Part shown: positions 21,301-31,828 of the stretch, piece after piece
How positions within the stretch are numbered: the first letter of the stretch is position 1
How the letters are laid out: each line of letters starts with the position of its first letter
Source of the DNA: Craspedostauros australis
Lineage: Eukaryota; Bacillariophyta; Bacillariophyceae; Mastogloiales; Achnanthaceae
Length of the DNA: 64,000 bases
Reading direction: 5' to 3'
Assembly (NCBI GenBank): GCA_026770025.1
Contig: JAMXDE010000031.1
Coordinates: 124,001-188,000 of the forward strand
Made by a program: the position numbers and the translations under genes
The notes under the pieces: generated by a model
Seen by the model: the letters and a program-made list of their open reading frames with translations, nothing else
Told to the model about the DNA's origin: nothing
Databases searched by the model: none

Positions 21301-22383
21301 TGAAGTTGGTGATGGATGGGTCCATGAGAAGGCGAGAGAGCAAGGTGAGGGTGGCGGACGAGGCCCACTGCAGGTCATCAAGGAACAGGATGATCGATGG
21401 TGCAGCTGTCGTTGTTGCCGCTGTTGTCGTAACTGCAGCGTCTGCCGTAGCGTCTGCTTCAACGTCTGCCTCAACGTCTGCCTCAACGTCTGCCTCAACG
21501 TCTGCTTCTGACGAGATGATTTTGATGAGCTGGACGAAGAGGTATTGGACGCTCTTCCATGTGTCGCCAGCATTGGTGGCGATATCTTCGTGATGATCTT
21601 GCGTGGCATCGGTGGGGCGAGCGGCGACATGGGAAGGCAGGAGTACCGCCAGTGGCGGGATGACCTTGGTGAGCACCTTGCAATCATCGATGGACAGCCC
21701 AGCTGCGAGCTTGTGCTGAAAGTACTCCATTATGTGTGTTGGGCCTTGTTCCAGCTGCTGGACGAAGCTGGTGATTGCTTGGACAAGGGCGACGTATGGG
21801 TTGTTCATGCCGCTGTACTCGTCGAGCTTGCCCCTCAGGATGTACACTTGATCGTCGTGGTGTTCGTGGTGTTCGTGATGCTCATGATGCTGCTCGTTGG
21901 CTTTGGCAGCCGCTGTGTCCTCACGACACTGAACTGTTGTATCAACAGCACCCGCAGCTTGATCTTGAGATCGTCAAAGAACTCTTCGAGGAGATTCGAC
22001 TTGCCTGTTCCACTCACGCCGGATACGAAGACGGCAGGAATTGGGCGATTGGTCTTGGAACGACGTTGAGGATGGTTCGAGCTGTTGTCAATACCGGCGC
22101 TGGCATCGGTTTGTGTTGTTCCTGCTGGCTGAGTGGAATGCCTGGCAGAGTCTGCAGATTGCGCAGACTTTCCGACCTTGGATGGGCGTCGTCTTTCCTT
22201 GTGCTGCTGATGCTGCCGAGGCTGCCGTTGTTGTTTGGTGACAATGGTGTCAAATGCATCGAAGAGCAGCTTGATCTCGGCATGTCTACCGAACATGTCG
22301 CCCACCAATCTCTGCTGCATCCCGTCGGTTTGATGCTGACCGCCATGGTGTTGGTCTGTAGATGTGGTTGTTTCTGCCATCAT
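18383..22383 (-). CDS. STAND/AAA_16-type ATPase with TPR-like C-terminus, copy 1 (frame broken once)
   Basis: ATG at 22381-22383. The N-terminal frame runs FGRHAEIKLLFDAF (AAA_16/Orc1-like start), a Ser/Thr/Gln-rich insert and Walker A GVSGTGKS, then meets a break near 21927-21949. The remaining 1154+ codons (to 18383) continue in another frame with a His/Glu repeat, Walker B IILFLDDLQWA, the sensor region TNFMLIGTVREDEID, an NPFYIVQALEALQREN segment, and a long alpha-helical region with TPR-like pairs. This layout is that of predicted ATPases of the COG3899 type (LuxR/PknK/adenylyl-cyclase-associated STAND NTPases): nucleotide-driven signalling switches. Copy 2 at 45826-49746 is uninterrupted and differs at the break by 2 bases, so this copy is frameshifted, spliced there in an unseen way, or mis-sequenced. 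It ends in an acidic tail DQDDDISMLSDD. No kinase or cyclase domain is fused to it here. Confidence 0.8.
21449..21508. repeat. 12-bp coding minisatellite in ATPase copy 1
   Basis: Five units related to gtctgcctcaac, encoding EADV repeats just before Walker B. Copy 2 (48880-48905) has only about two units. Confidence 0.85.
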
Positions 22384-23477
22384 ATTCGTACTGGTGATGA
22401 TATTTTCGGTGAATGTTGGTGAGTGATTTTATGATGCTTTCTTTGGGTGTTGTCGCGTCACCAGGGATCGCGCACAACTCACGATGTCGATTGTCCGTCA
22501 GTCCTCGCGTGTTCCCGTTTTCTTTCTGCGGAAACAGCGTGCACATTCGTGAACGAATTCGGGTTCGTATGCGCTTTGCTATTCCTTATTCAGAGTGCAA
22601 TATGTAATTCTCCCACAGACGTGTCCCTCGAGTTCCCCTTGTCATGTCATTTAGGACATCCGAAGCCAAGGGACATCGTCAGAGCTTTCCTTGTGATTAA
22701 CATGTCGCGATCGCCAGCAACTGCTTGAAGTTGTGTTGACGTCACGACCAGAGCGGAAACCCAATGCCAAACACGGAGGAAGCGTGGCGGACACGCGTGC
22801 AGTGAAAAATCGGTAACACAGACTTCTTTGCGTCCACGCGGTCGGGCGAGGGACTAACACTTCGACGTACTCTGGCTCGTACGCGATCTCGGCTCCAAGC
22901 TCCATTTTGGCAGTGCAAGTTTGAGTGCTGAGAGCGGCTCGTGCTCCAGAGCACTCTCGACCATCATCACGCGTTCTTCGCAGTCCGCTCGCGATCTCAT
23001 CGACATGTTCAATAGGCTCTTGAGGCTGTTGGTCTTCGCGCAATTCTGCCCTGCTTCAGATTTCTCGTCCTTGTCTTCCATTCGTGAAACAGGATATCTA
23101 TGTCTCCAAGGTGTTGGGTGCGTACGTGAACATGTTCGCTTGCCGTGTCTTCGCAATCATGTTGTGCGCGATGCGAAGCACAGGGTTGCGACGAAACACC
23201 TTGAAACACTTATGCTATCGGACGCCTTTGTTTTCGGGTACAAAAACACTATCATCGCACCAACCTTGTCCGAAACGCCATCGGTTGTTCCAAACAGCAC
23301 AATAAAATAAAATAAAAACTCAGAGATTAGACCCTCTTATGAGGCTGCGCCGGTGGCGCTTTTCTCCGCCTTCTTTCGACTTCGTGCGCGGCACGAAGGG
23401 AGCACGGAATCTGCGTTTTGTATATGTATGTGTCTCGTGTAGTGGCGGCCCGCTGTCGAAACGCGCGTGCGGTGAAC
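22384..23477. other. Intergenic, upstream of ATPase copy 1
   Basis: About 1.1 kb. ORF 22651-23043 (minus) has no recognisable feature. The 5' flank is not similar to that of ATPase copy 2 beyond about 22350. Confidence 0.45.
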
Positions 23478-23816
23478 TCAGTCGGGGGCTGGGTGAGCGT
23501 GCCTTCTACACATCAACCAGTTGAGCAGGGCGCCGGAGGCGGCTGGCTCATGTAGTATTCGTGCTGCTTGCTCGACCCATACCGCGACCATTCCTACTGT
23601 CGCGTCGTCTGCGGGCTTCGTTTGCGTTATTCGGTGGTGGTCTGTACTGTCTTGCTCAAGGCGAAGATGAAGTGAGTTCGCCCTGTCTCTGAGGGCTTGG
23701 ACCATTTCAGCTTCGGCCGAGTCCTGGCCTTCAAACATGGCCTTGTTGCGCGCCGCCCATTGTTCCCAGTGTTGGAGCAGATGCCCAAATTTTGACGACA
23801 GATGGCGCGAAACCAA
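23478..23816 (-). CDS. Short unknown ORF, possibly retroelement-derived
   Basis: 112 codons. The stretch WEQWAARNKAMFEGQDS, followed by a charged helix, faintly recalls the W..R....F.G segment near the C-terminus of non-LTR retrotransposon polyproteins. It is not enough for assignment, and it may be chance. Confidence 0.2.
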   Translation of the reverse strand: MVSRHLSSKFGHLLQHWEQWAARNKAMFEGQDSAEAEMVQALRDRANSLHLRLEQDSTDHHRITQTKPADDATVGMVAVWVEQAARILHEPAASGALLNWLMCRRHAHPAPD

Positions 23817-24091
23817 AGAAACCAGGAAATGCCAATGACGTCATTCGTCGTTGCAACTCAACGGCTGGCAGCCACCACCAGCACCAAGCAAGCAAACACA
23901 AGAACAAACAACAACAAGCTGGACATTGGCAGCAAGCAGCCATAAGTCCAGTTTAAAATATCTGATTACACCACAACAACTATCTCATCGCTCCTCATCT
24001 GGTTTGCCCATCGGTTCATCGCCGTGTAGAGGCCGGTGCAGGAGCCATTGTCTCAACATATTTTACACTGGATTGCTGCTTCATCGTAACG

Positions 24092-24739
24092 ATGAGCGCC
24101 AACATCAAGACCAAGCCGATCAAGCCAAAAGGCGAAGGCGGCAAAGGCAACAACAACAACAACAACAAGGGGCGCTCCCCATTTGCCAAGGCATCCAAGT
24201 TCGAGGGCGCATGCCCCGAGCTCAAGGGCATGATCTTCGACTGTGTGACCTCTCGAACCAAACAAGCGGAGGATTTCAAACATACCATTGACGCCATCCA
24301 AGTCTTTGCTGGCACCACGTACGGACCCAGAGTGGCACACGCTGTTGAAACTCTCGAAGCCCCAACCATCGCAGAGCCAGCCGACTACGCGGCAACCGCC
24401 TCCACCATCCAAAGGGAGAAATGGAAGAAACAATACAGCAAGTATGAGGACAAAAAGGAGAAGCTCAAAGACGACATGCAGAAGCTGTACTCCGTTGTGT
24501 GGGGCCAGCGCACTGATGCAATACGTGCCCGTCTACAAGAGGAAAGCAATTATGCGGCAGTCAAGAGCGACATGGACCTGATTTGGCTCATCACGCTGAT
24601 CAAAAACATCACGTTCAGCTACAACACGCACAAGCACCCCATCATCGCCACGCATGAGATGCAGAAGGCATTCATCAACACCCAACAAGGCCAACAACAA
24701 AGCATCCAAGACTACTACAAGACCTTCACAGCCATTGCC
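24092..24739 (+). pseudogene. Truncated Ty1/copia gag-like gene (diatom type)
   Basis: ATG at 24092. The first 25 residues are Lys/Gly/Asn-rich with a poly-Asn run. The rest reads KFEGACPELKGMIFDC, FKHTIDAIQVFAG, LEAPTIAEPADY, LYSVVWGQRTDAIRARL and then helices to DYYKTFTAIA. This order (K.EG.C.ELKG..YDC, ...WGQ.....R..., ...Y...F..I) is what I recall for the gag N-terminus of diatom copia elements. The frame is cut after about 216 codons by the LTR starting at 24740; nucleocapsid, protease, integrase and RT are missing. It would normally form virus-like particles packaging element RNA in the cytoplasm. It belongs to a different copia lineage from the gag at 57271. Confidence 0.7.
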
Positions 24740-25539
24740 TGTTGGCAAGTTCCGTGATTAGTAACCTACGATCGTGGAGGGTGGTGTTGGTTGATAGTCG
24801 TTCTGTTTGCTATTTCATTTGGTTGGCACTCCAATCCTCTCAGTGTCCTCTCTCTTGCCCGATGCTCTTGGCGTGTTTGTCTGTTTCGTAGATTCGATCG
24901 TCCGACTATGAGTCAGCACGCGAGATGCTCTCTTGTTACTCTTCGTATTCTCTCTCTCTCTACTGTGTACTTGAGCTACACGATACTTCTCGTTTGATGC
25001 GCACTCCGCATTCGATACTTCATTCATACACTACTGGCTCCTACTCCATGAATGCTTACCATTTGAAGTTCACCTTCTGTATCCATGATCTCAATGCCCT
25101 TCAGTCATCAGATCTTTACCTTCTGCTTCTGACATGGAGACAGATGTCAACATGGTGACATGTTGACATCCTGTCGACGTCAGTAGGCGTCCTTCTGCTC
25201 TCCAGATGTCACGTTCCATTGGTGATGCAGCAGCCTGTCAGGTGTTATCGTCATCTGAGGTTTAGTTGGGAAGTACCTCGAGATTCTCTTGGTACCATAC
25301 GTTTCCATTGATGGATGGACGGACGATCTTCTAATTCTCTCAGAAATCGTCAATTGCAAATTTCCTCCAGAAATTCTGCTCATTTTTGTGTGTTCCATTT
25401 CCACTGTGATTCTGACAAATCACAGCATACTATTGACATGAATGTAGTTATACCGTCCAAGTGCGTATGAGAGAATAACGGGTGAACGATGCACATATAC
25501 ACGTACATCTCGACATATACTCACATGTACATCTCAACA
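24740..25539 (-). mobile_element. Solo copia LTR, about 800 bp, minus orientation
   Basis: The reverse complement matches the LTR of the full-length element at 56404-57188 over its whole length: it starts TGTTGAGATG and ends GGAACTTGCCAACA, i.e. TG...CA termini. Flanking pentamers are ttgcc on the left and aagag on the right, so there is no target-site duplication. The left side abuts a truncated gag gene and the right side a truncated piggyBac gene. Confidence 0.85.
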
Positions 25540-26922
25540 AAGAGGTTCTGGCTTGTGTGGAATGTGTGTCAGATGGGGAAGGTTTCCGGTGGGCGACAGA
25601 CGGGGCTTGTGTGCGGTCAGGCTTTTGTCCATGACTTTTACCTGGCCTGGAATGATGGTGTTGCGCCAACACTTGTTGAACAACTCCACCCCAGGTTGGA
25701 TTTGCCACCATTTATCCTTGTGTTGCCTGGCCAGGTCAGAGAACAAGTACAGGATGAAGTGCTTGCAGATGTTTTGGAAGCGATGGAAAGGCATGTGTGT
25801 CGTGACATTCCTGCCCTCACAGAAACCTTCATTCATCCTGTTGCCCCAAAGCTTCATGGTCAAATCGAGCTTGCCCACGAGCATAATTCCAAAGAACACC
25901 CACAGTTCGCGCTCAGACATGGGGTCATTGTTCCGCCTGCCGCCAACATCAATTGCACCTGCCATGATATGCCTGTTGAGAGTGTCAACTTGTTGTTTCC
26001 AATTGCCAGGCCATAGATGTTACACCAGTCCCAGGAGGTTGATGCAGTCACGATTGGTGTTGTCTTGCAAGCATTTCTTGTCGAAGTTGAAACCTGTGAC
26101 ACCAAGCTCAGCTTGAGGCTCTTCATCACACTGTTCAACTGATTTGTCATCCACCACCGTCTATGACTGTGCGTTCTTTTGCTTGCCGACCAGGACTGTT
26201 GTATCCATCAATTGGTTCTTCTCCTCCATGTGCACGTATCCTGGGGACTCTTCTTCACGTTGCATGACATAGTCAAATTCGTCCCCAGTGAGCAAATCGC
26301 CTGTGCTGGAGTCATAGGTTCCATGGGTGTCATCTGCTGCATCATCCTTGTTGTTCATCAAGATTCCTGTCTTGGACTCATCTGTATTTTGGTTGGGGAC
26401 GTCCATGTCTGCACCATGACTGGTCGAGGCGCTGTTCCCTGGGGATGAGAAGTTGGTGTGGTGTGAATAAGAGGCGTTGCTGAATGTGGATGTGTTGTGG
26501 CAGAGGTTGTGGTACCACGACGTCTTGTAGTGCTTGTCTAGTTCCGCCAATCCCCTCCCAACACTCTGCACACAGATGAGCTCTTCGACACAGCTGCTGT
26601 CCAATTCGACTCGCGTCTTGTCAAGCAAAGTCAGCTTGGTGCCTGCATGTTCACACACTGCGTTGATGGAACGCCAGTGCACAACCCAGTGATTCTTGGG
26701 GAGAGACTTGAGGACAACACCATACAGAATGCTTCGAACCTTGCCCTTGCTGTTTCCAGAGGCCACAAGAGGTCCACAGGGACTCGATACGTGGCTTCCA
26801 GGGCAGATCTTCATGGTGCGATGTTCAGTGGAGAGTAGATAGAGAGGAGGGCGATGTCGGTTGGGGTAGAGAAAAGCTGGTGTTGCACCTGTTGTTGGTG
26901 TTGCATCTGTTGCTGTTGCCAT
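25540..26922 (-). pseudogene. Degenerate piggyBac transposase, first element
   Basis: ATG at 26920-26922. An N-terminal domain with KGKVRSILYGVVLKSLPKNHWVVHW (seen in front of diatom piggyBac transposases, from memory), then a Ser/Thr/Asn/Asp-rich linker to a stop near 26161. In other frames it continues with QCDEEPQAELGVTG, an HLWPGNWKQQVDTLNRHI segment preceded by an in-frame TAA near 26016, and the clear DDE_Tnp_1_7 start ELWVFFGIMLVGKLDLTMKLWG ... MPFHRFQNICKHFILYLF. It is cut by the LTR at 25540 before the first catalytic aspartate. It is therefore dead: at least one stop, frame changes and loss of the catalytic core. It is not close to the second element at 42396-44815. Confidence 0.75.
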
Positions 26923-27547
26923 GGTCGCAGTCGTGTTGCTACGTCCTCCTCATGACGTCATGATGACGCGAATAACGGAAATTAACTTTCAGACATGCTT
27001 CCGAGAGTGGATCCGAGTGGTCAAACAACATTCCGATTATCATGGGAGCACTAAACGCGAGCATACCAACACACCATAGCAATACAACAATGCATATACC
27101 ATATTATTGTGACCGCCTCGGAGAGAAGATTCTGAAATGATATCTATTGTACAGAATGAGCCAAAGACCGCTAAGTCCGGAGACTTCAAAGATGGAGGGT
27201 CGAATTTCTCGAAAAAAGAGGCAAGATCCTACCAGACCCCTGTAGAATCCTACTTGTAGCCAACTGTAGCCAACGATATCCAAAAAACAGCCGGTCTGTC
27301 CGTCGTTCGACAGCAAAACCACACCAAGGGGATCAATAAACACATTAAGATCGACAAGATGGTAGTAACAACAAGATAATGTTATTGCTTTCCTGGATAG
27401 CCCTGAGTCTTAAGTTTACGTAGATGTAAGGAGATATTTGATTGAGTGTCTACAACTTTAAGTCTGAGATCGGGAAAAATGGATCCAAAATCTGTAGCCA
27501 ACTGTAGCCAAAAATCGCCAATTTATTGGTCTGGCTCTTTGAGGCAC
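26923..27547. other. AT-rich spacer with a duplicated 19-mer
   Basis: No gene. Contains two direct copies of TGTAGCCAACTGTAGCCAA at 27255-27273 and 27493-27511, the second lying 37 bases before the point where Ank-BTB copy 1 is cut off. It may be part of an unidentified insertion. Confidence 0.5.
27255..27511. repeat. Direct repeats of a 19-base dimer, 238 bases apart
   Basis: Each copy is itself two TGTAGCCAA halves. The sequence between is more AT-rich than the flanks. Confidence 0.7.
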
Positions 27548-28110
27548 TAGATGAGTGAACATATCTTTCTCACTTTCAGCTGCCATTCTCATTGCTGTAT
27601 CCTTCAACACCACGCAGTTGCGTTGATCAGCGAATATCAACGAATCTATTATGGTGTCCTCTGTGAGATGCTTGTGGGCCAACTCTGCTTCAAGAACAAG
27701 CTTGAGTCGCCAGAAGCCGAATTCGTTGGCCACAAGGATCAGCTGTTGCAGATCGTCCTGTCCATTGAGGGTGGGAGGTGGCTGGTTTGTGTCATCAGCA
27801 TTGGCGTTGTCGTCATCAGTGTTGTTGTTGAATGATATCTCGCCTGTGTAGATGTATTGGAGGACGTCTTGGACATGTTTTGGTTGAAGGTTGGGAAGAG
27901 GGACAGTAACTTGCATGAGGGCCGCGTAGTCTTCTGTGCTATCATTCCTGTGGCAATGTTGGATTCCCTTGTCGATCAGTGTCTCAATGGATGGGACAGT
28001 GATCATGAGGACTCCGCTGTTTGCTTTGATTGGTTGCTGCTCATCACCCTGTCCACACAAGAAGATGGTGTCTGCCCTGTTCTCGGTTTGGAAGGATCTG
28101 AGCTGTCTTC
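27458..28110 (-). pseudogene. BTB/POZ domain of Ank-BTB copy 1, out of frame and 3' truncated
   Basis: In the frame reading FQTENRADTIFLCGQGD (from about 28105) the segment continues through PIKAN, LMITVPSIETLIDKGIQ, LPNLQPKHVQDVLQYIYTGEI, an Asn/Asp-rich insert, LQQLILVANEFGFWRLKLVLEAELA and EDTIIDSLIFADQRNCVVLKDTAMRMAA. This is the BTB plan: strand, helices, VLQYIYTG, then the L..AA..F....L...... helices. It lies in the frame next to the ankyrin ORF because one base is missing near 28101-28105 relative to copy 2. Similarity to copy 2 stops at about 27548; the codons from there to 27458 come from unrelated DNA. BTB domains dimerise and recruit Cullin-3 ubiquitin ligases, while ankyrins would choose the target. 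Confidence 0.7.
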
Positions 28111-29754
28111 TCCAATGTTGATGTTGGTCCTCTTGTGGCTACTGTGTTTGTGTTCATTCTCTTGCTTCTTCCGCTTCAACTGGTGTCTCGACTGTTGTTG
28201 TTGTTGTTGTTGTTCATTCTCTTGCTTCTTTCGCTTCAACTGCTGTCTCACCTGTTGTTGCAGTTGTTCATTCTCTTGTTCGTTTTGTTGGAAGCGTCGT
28301 TGCACTTGTGGGTGAACTGAAGGCGAAAGTCCTCTAATGAAGGACTCGATACACTCCAGCTTGCCGTTGTGGCATGCCCAATGAAGGGGAGTGGAACCAT
28401 CGTTGTTTTCGCAGTTGGCGTCGGCCCCACCTGATTCGATGAGGTACTTCACACACTCCAGCTGGTCATAAATGCATGCCACATGAAGGGGAGTGTTTCC
28501 ATGGTTGTCTTTGCAGTTGATGTTCGCCTCACATGATTCAATGAGGTACTTCACACACTCCAGGTGGCCGTTCCGGCATGCCCGATGAAGGGGAGTGTTT
28601 CCATGGTTGTCTTTGCAGTTGATGTTCGCCCCACATGATTCGATGAGGTACTTCACACACTCCAGGTGGCCGTTGTGGCAAGCGTCATGAAGGGGGGTAT
28701 CGCTATCGTTGGTTTTGCAGTCGATGTTTGCCTCACATGATTCGATGAGATACTTCACACACTCCAAGTGGCCAGAATAGCATGCCCAATGAAGGGGAGT
28801 GGAAATATTGTCGTCTTCGCAGTTGATGTTTGCCTCACATGATTCGATGAGGTACTTCACACACTCCAGGTGGCCATTGGAGCATGTCCAATGAAGGGGA
28901 GTGGAACCATCATTGGTTTTGCAGTTGATGTTTGCCTCACATGATTCGATGAGGTACTTCACACACTCCAGGTGGCCGTTGTGGCATGTCCAATGAAGGG
29001 GAGTGTCACCATTGTTGTCTTTGAAGTTGATGTTCGCCTCACATGATTCGATGAGGTACTTCACACACTCCAGGTGGCCGTTCCGGCATGCCCGATGAAG
29101 GGGACTGGAGCCGTCGTTGGTTTTGCAGTTGATGTTCGCCTCACATGATTCGATGAGGTACTTCACACACTCCAGGTGGCCGTTGTGGCAAGTGTCATGA
29201 AGGGGGGTATAGCTATTGTTGGTTTTGCAGTTGATGTTCGCCTCACACGATTCAATGAGATACTTCACACACTCCAGGTGGCCATAAAAGCATGCCCAAT
29301 GAAGGGGAGTGGAAATATTGTCGTCTTCGCAGTTGATGTTTGCCTCACATGATTCGATGAGGTACTTCACACACTCCAGGTGGCCATTGGAGCATGTCCA
29401 ATGAAGGGGAGTGGAACCATCATTGGTTTTGCAGTTGATGTTTGCCTCACATGATTCGATGAGGTACTTCACACACTCCAGGTGGCCGTTGGAGCATGCC
29501 CGATGAAGGGGAGTGGAACCATCGTTGCTTTTGAAGTTGATGTTCGCGTCACATGATTCGATGAGGTACTTCACACACTCCAGCTGGCCGTTGTAGCATG
29601 CCCAATGAAGGGGAGTCCGACCATCCGTGTCTTTGACCTTGTTGACATCAACTCCGTCATTCTGCGTCTTGTTCTGCTTCTTCCACTCCTTCAACACTGA
29701 CAAGTCACCTGCCTTGGCAGCATCAATGAGTTGTTTGTTCGTAACACTCGGCAT
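28003..29754 (-). CDS. Ankyrin-repeat protein, Ank-BTB copy 1 (ankyrin part)
   Basis: The open frame reaches 29973, but codons above 29754 include a Leu/Ile run made by an AGTATG microsatellite. The ATG at 29752-29754 starts MPSVTNKQLIDAAKAGDLSVLKEW, matching copy 2. About 13 ankyrin units of 34 residues follow (consensus DG.TPLHWAC.NGHLECVKYLIESCEANINCK.N), then a Gln/Glu/Lys-rich coiled coil (ENEQLQQQV, KRKKQENE), and a basic HKRTNI segment. The frame ends at 28003, shortly after passing into the BTB-coding region in the wrong frame. The parent protein was probably Ank-coiled coil-BTB. No signal peptide or membrane segment; cytosolic or nuclear. Confidence 0.8.
   Translation of the reverse strand: MPSVTNKQLIDAAKAGDLSVLKEWKKQNKTQNDGVDVNKVKDTDGRTPLHWACYNGQLECVKYLIESCDANINFKSNDGSTPLHRACSNGHLECVKYLIESCEANINCKTNDGSTPLHWTCSNGHLECVKYLIESCEANINCEDDNISTPLHWACFYGHLECVKYLIESCEANINCKTNNSYTPLHDTCHNGHLECVKYLIESCEANINCKTNDGSSPLHRACRNGHLECVKYLIESCEANINFKDNNGDTPLHWTCHNGHLECVKYLIESCEANINCKTNDGSTPLHWTCSNGHLECVKYLIESCEANINCEDDNISTPLHWACYSGHLECVKYLIESCEANIDCKTNDSDTPLHDACHNGHLECVKYLIESCGANINCKDNHGNTPLHRACRNGHLECVKYLIESCEANINCKDNHGNTPLHVACIYDQLECVKYLIESGGADANCENNDGSTPLHWACHNGKLECIESFIRGLSPSVHPQVQRRFQQNEQENEQLQQQVRQQLKRKKQENEQQQQQQQSRHQLKRKKQENEHKHSSHKRTNINIGEDSSDPSKPRTGQTPSSCVDRVMSSNQSKQTAESS
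28345..29640. repeat. 102-bp ankyrin-coding tandem array, copy 1
   Basis: About 13 units of 102 bases. Within it a five-unit block (510 bases) is duplicated: 28801-28980 and 29311-29490 are almost letter-for-letter identical. Confidence 0.9.
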
Positions 29755-30050
29755 TTTGAGAGTGTGGTGGATGGTCGATGGTTGCTGGACGATAGACGTT
29801 GGACGATTTACGTTGGACGATAGACGTTGGATTGGCTGTCGAGGATGTCTGTGGTCGGAGCTGCCTATGGAAGAGATATCGATGTTTGTGTATGCAACAG
29901 CTTGTATTAGTATGAGTATGAGTATGAGTATGAGTATGAGTACCATACGCTGTGTGATGAATATGAGTGGCAATTCGATGTCTGTTGTTCACGCGGTTGA
30001 GTATGGGGTTGAGTGATGTGTGTGTTGTTGTCTTGTTCGCATGGTCTCCT
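29755..30050 (-). promoter_or_regulatory. 5' flank shared by both Ank-BTB genes
   Basis: Sequence above the ATG is recognisably the same in copy 1 (29755-30030) and copy 2 (38620-38850): gatggtcgatggttgct, gacgttggacgat, ttggattggctgtcgagga, gagatatcgatg, ctgtgtgatgaatatgagtgg. It is noncoding and outside the repeat array, so it came with the duplication and probably holds the promoter and 5' leader. No core element can be named. Confidence 0.5.
29908..29943. repeat. AGTATG hexamer microsatellite
   Basis: About six copies of gtatga, in the 5' flank of Ank-BTB copy 1 only. Copy 2 has a single gtgagt at this place. Confidence 0.9.
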
Positions 30051-31828
30051 CCTTCTGTTTGCCTGTGTTTGTCTCCTTCTCTTGATCAAACGCGTCTGGT
30101 TCGCGCGGATTGGATCTTTCTGTTCCGATCCATCACGAAAATGCGTGCGACCAACAACAAGAAAGAAGCACCACAACAGAGTTCTCGTTTGGCCACAATC
30201 AACGCAACACCAATCCGAAGCAAACAACGTCAAAGTCTTCGGAAACACAGACAGCTGTCATCGTCGCCACCGCCGCCGCCATCACCATGTGCACCATGGC
30301 CCACGCTTGCTTGCGTCATCGTGGCATCTGCAAGACCGCTGACCCCCGTCCGCCTGCCATCGCAAGCACCAACTTGAGGTGTGAGCCAATGCCTCGAACA
30401 ACGATGAAGCCACCGATGAAGCCACTGATGTGACTGCCTTTGTTGATTGCCTTTGTTGGTTGCGACCCATCTCATTTGGATTTGACTGGTTGCCATCCCA
30501 CCGCATTGCAACAATCACCATCCGCGCAGGCAACAAGAGTCCTCAACATCAAACCAACACGACATTGCGTATTGGGATGAGTTGGCATGTTCGGCAAGCA
30601 TCAGGCGGAGCGATACCGTGCCGCCTCCACTGTTCCTGCCACACGGACCACCAACACACAACACCATGCGCATTCTATCAATAGGCATGAGCGCCACCGT
30701 CTTGGCTCGTGACTTCCAGAGCATCGATGCTCAACCGAGGCGATCGACAAGAACATCCGCCTCACGAACGAAGTTGGGAGCACCACAAAGGAGGATATGT
30801 GGAGATATGGTGCTCATGGGCCATGGATCGCTGACCACGTACTTCTTGTGCTGTATGGAACTCTGTGTCAACCATGATCCGCAATACAGTACTCGCACTC
30901 TGCATGGGGTTGCTCGTTGGTTCGTTGGTTTCTTCTGTTGCTCGTCAAGCTCTCTGGATGTTTGGACTGCGCTGTCTCGTCGGTTCTTGTATTTCCGCCA
31001 CGCTGGCACTGGTCGCTTCGAAGATTGGAATGGGTGGTGACCCTGGCAATTGTTACTCCGACGGCAAGTGATCGCTCCTCCTCGGACTTGGCGAGGGTCT
31101 CGACTGCAGTTTTGGCACAATGGCGGGAGTGCCACTCCTGGTGAGATGAGGACAATAGCGTGATACGGGACGGTCGATGGAACCGTGCAACAACCATGCT
31201 CCTCGCGGCTTCCCATCATTTCTCTCTGCCTTGTTCGCCATGTGCTCTTCGTAGATCGTCTCTTCCACAAACTTGGATCGACTGGCATCGGCACTGTAGC
31301 TTTGCATCTGCTTGGTAGTGTAACTTGGAGTGGAGATTGCTCTGTGTGCGAATCCGGTGGCATGGTGACGACCGCACGGCTTGTGATAATGCTGCTGCCA
31401 TGCGTCCTTTGTCTGTGCAACGAACCAACAACGATGCTGATGGCGGAGTATGGATGGAACCACGGATGTCCAATCCGTTCGTGAATGACATCGGCAACAA
31501 CTCTGTGTGCGTATGTACCGTCGAGAGCAGACCAGACTAGTCGTAGACAAGGCGGAGGCAGCATGGGAGCAGTATCCAGCCCTTCAATCTCTTGAAACAT
31601 CCGGTGCCTTCATCACAGTGCTCTATTGCACAAGCAGATATAGTGCATGCGGTACTGTTCCAATCCTACATATCATAGAACATTACAATCCATTCGTAGG
31701 TGTATTACATTACAGCGACGTGAGTCTACCACACCTCTATGAGTATGATACGAGTACGGAGCGGCCCATCCATCTCATTCCATCCCATCGTGTCGTGATG
31801 CATCACGGAGTGGGAGTTTTGGTACCAT
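30051..31828. other. Intergenic, one doubtful ORF
   Basis: The longest frame is minus 30731-31600 (289 codons, ATG at 31600) with no domain, mixed low-structure composition and competing frames on both strands (31053-31550, 30582-31040). I do not consider it a supported gene. Confidence 0.4.

Noticed and set aside
27936..28320. Leu/Cys-rich plus-strand ORFs resembling membrane segments
   Set aside because: Antisense of the CAG/CAA-rich coiled-coil coding region of Ank-BTB copy 1.
28345..29640. Regularly spaced near-identical repeats, CRISPR-like at first sight
   Set aside because: The 102-base period encodes 34-residue ankyrin units in frame across the array; there are no short palindromic repeats with unique spacers.
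30731..31600. 289-codon minus-strand ORF with ATG
   Set aside because: No domain, no repeat of motifs, several equal-length frames on both strands; length alone is weak evidence.
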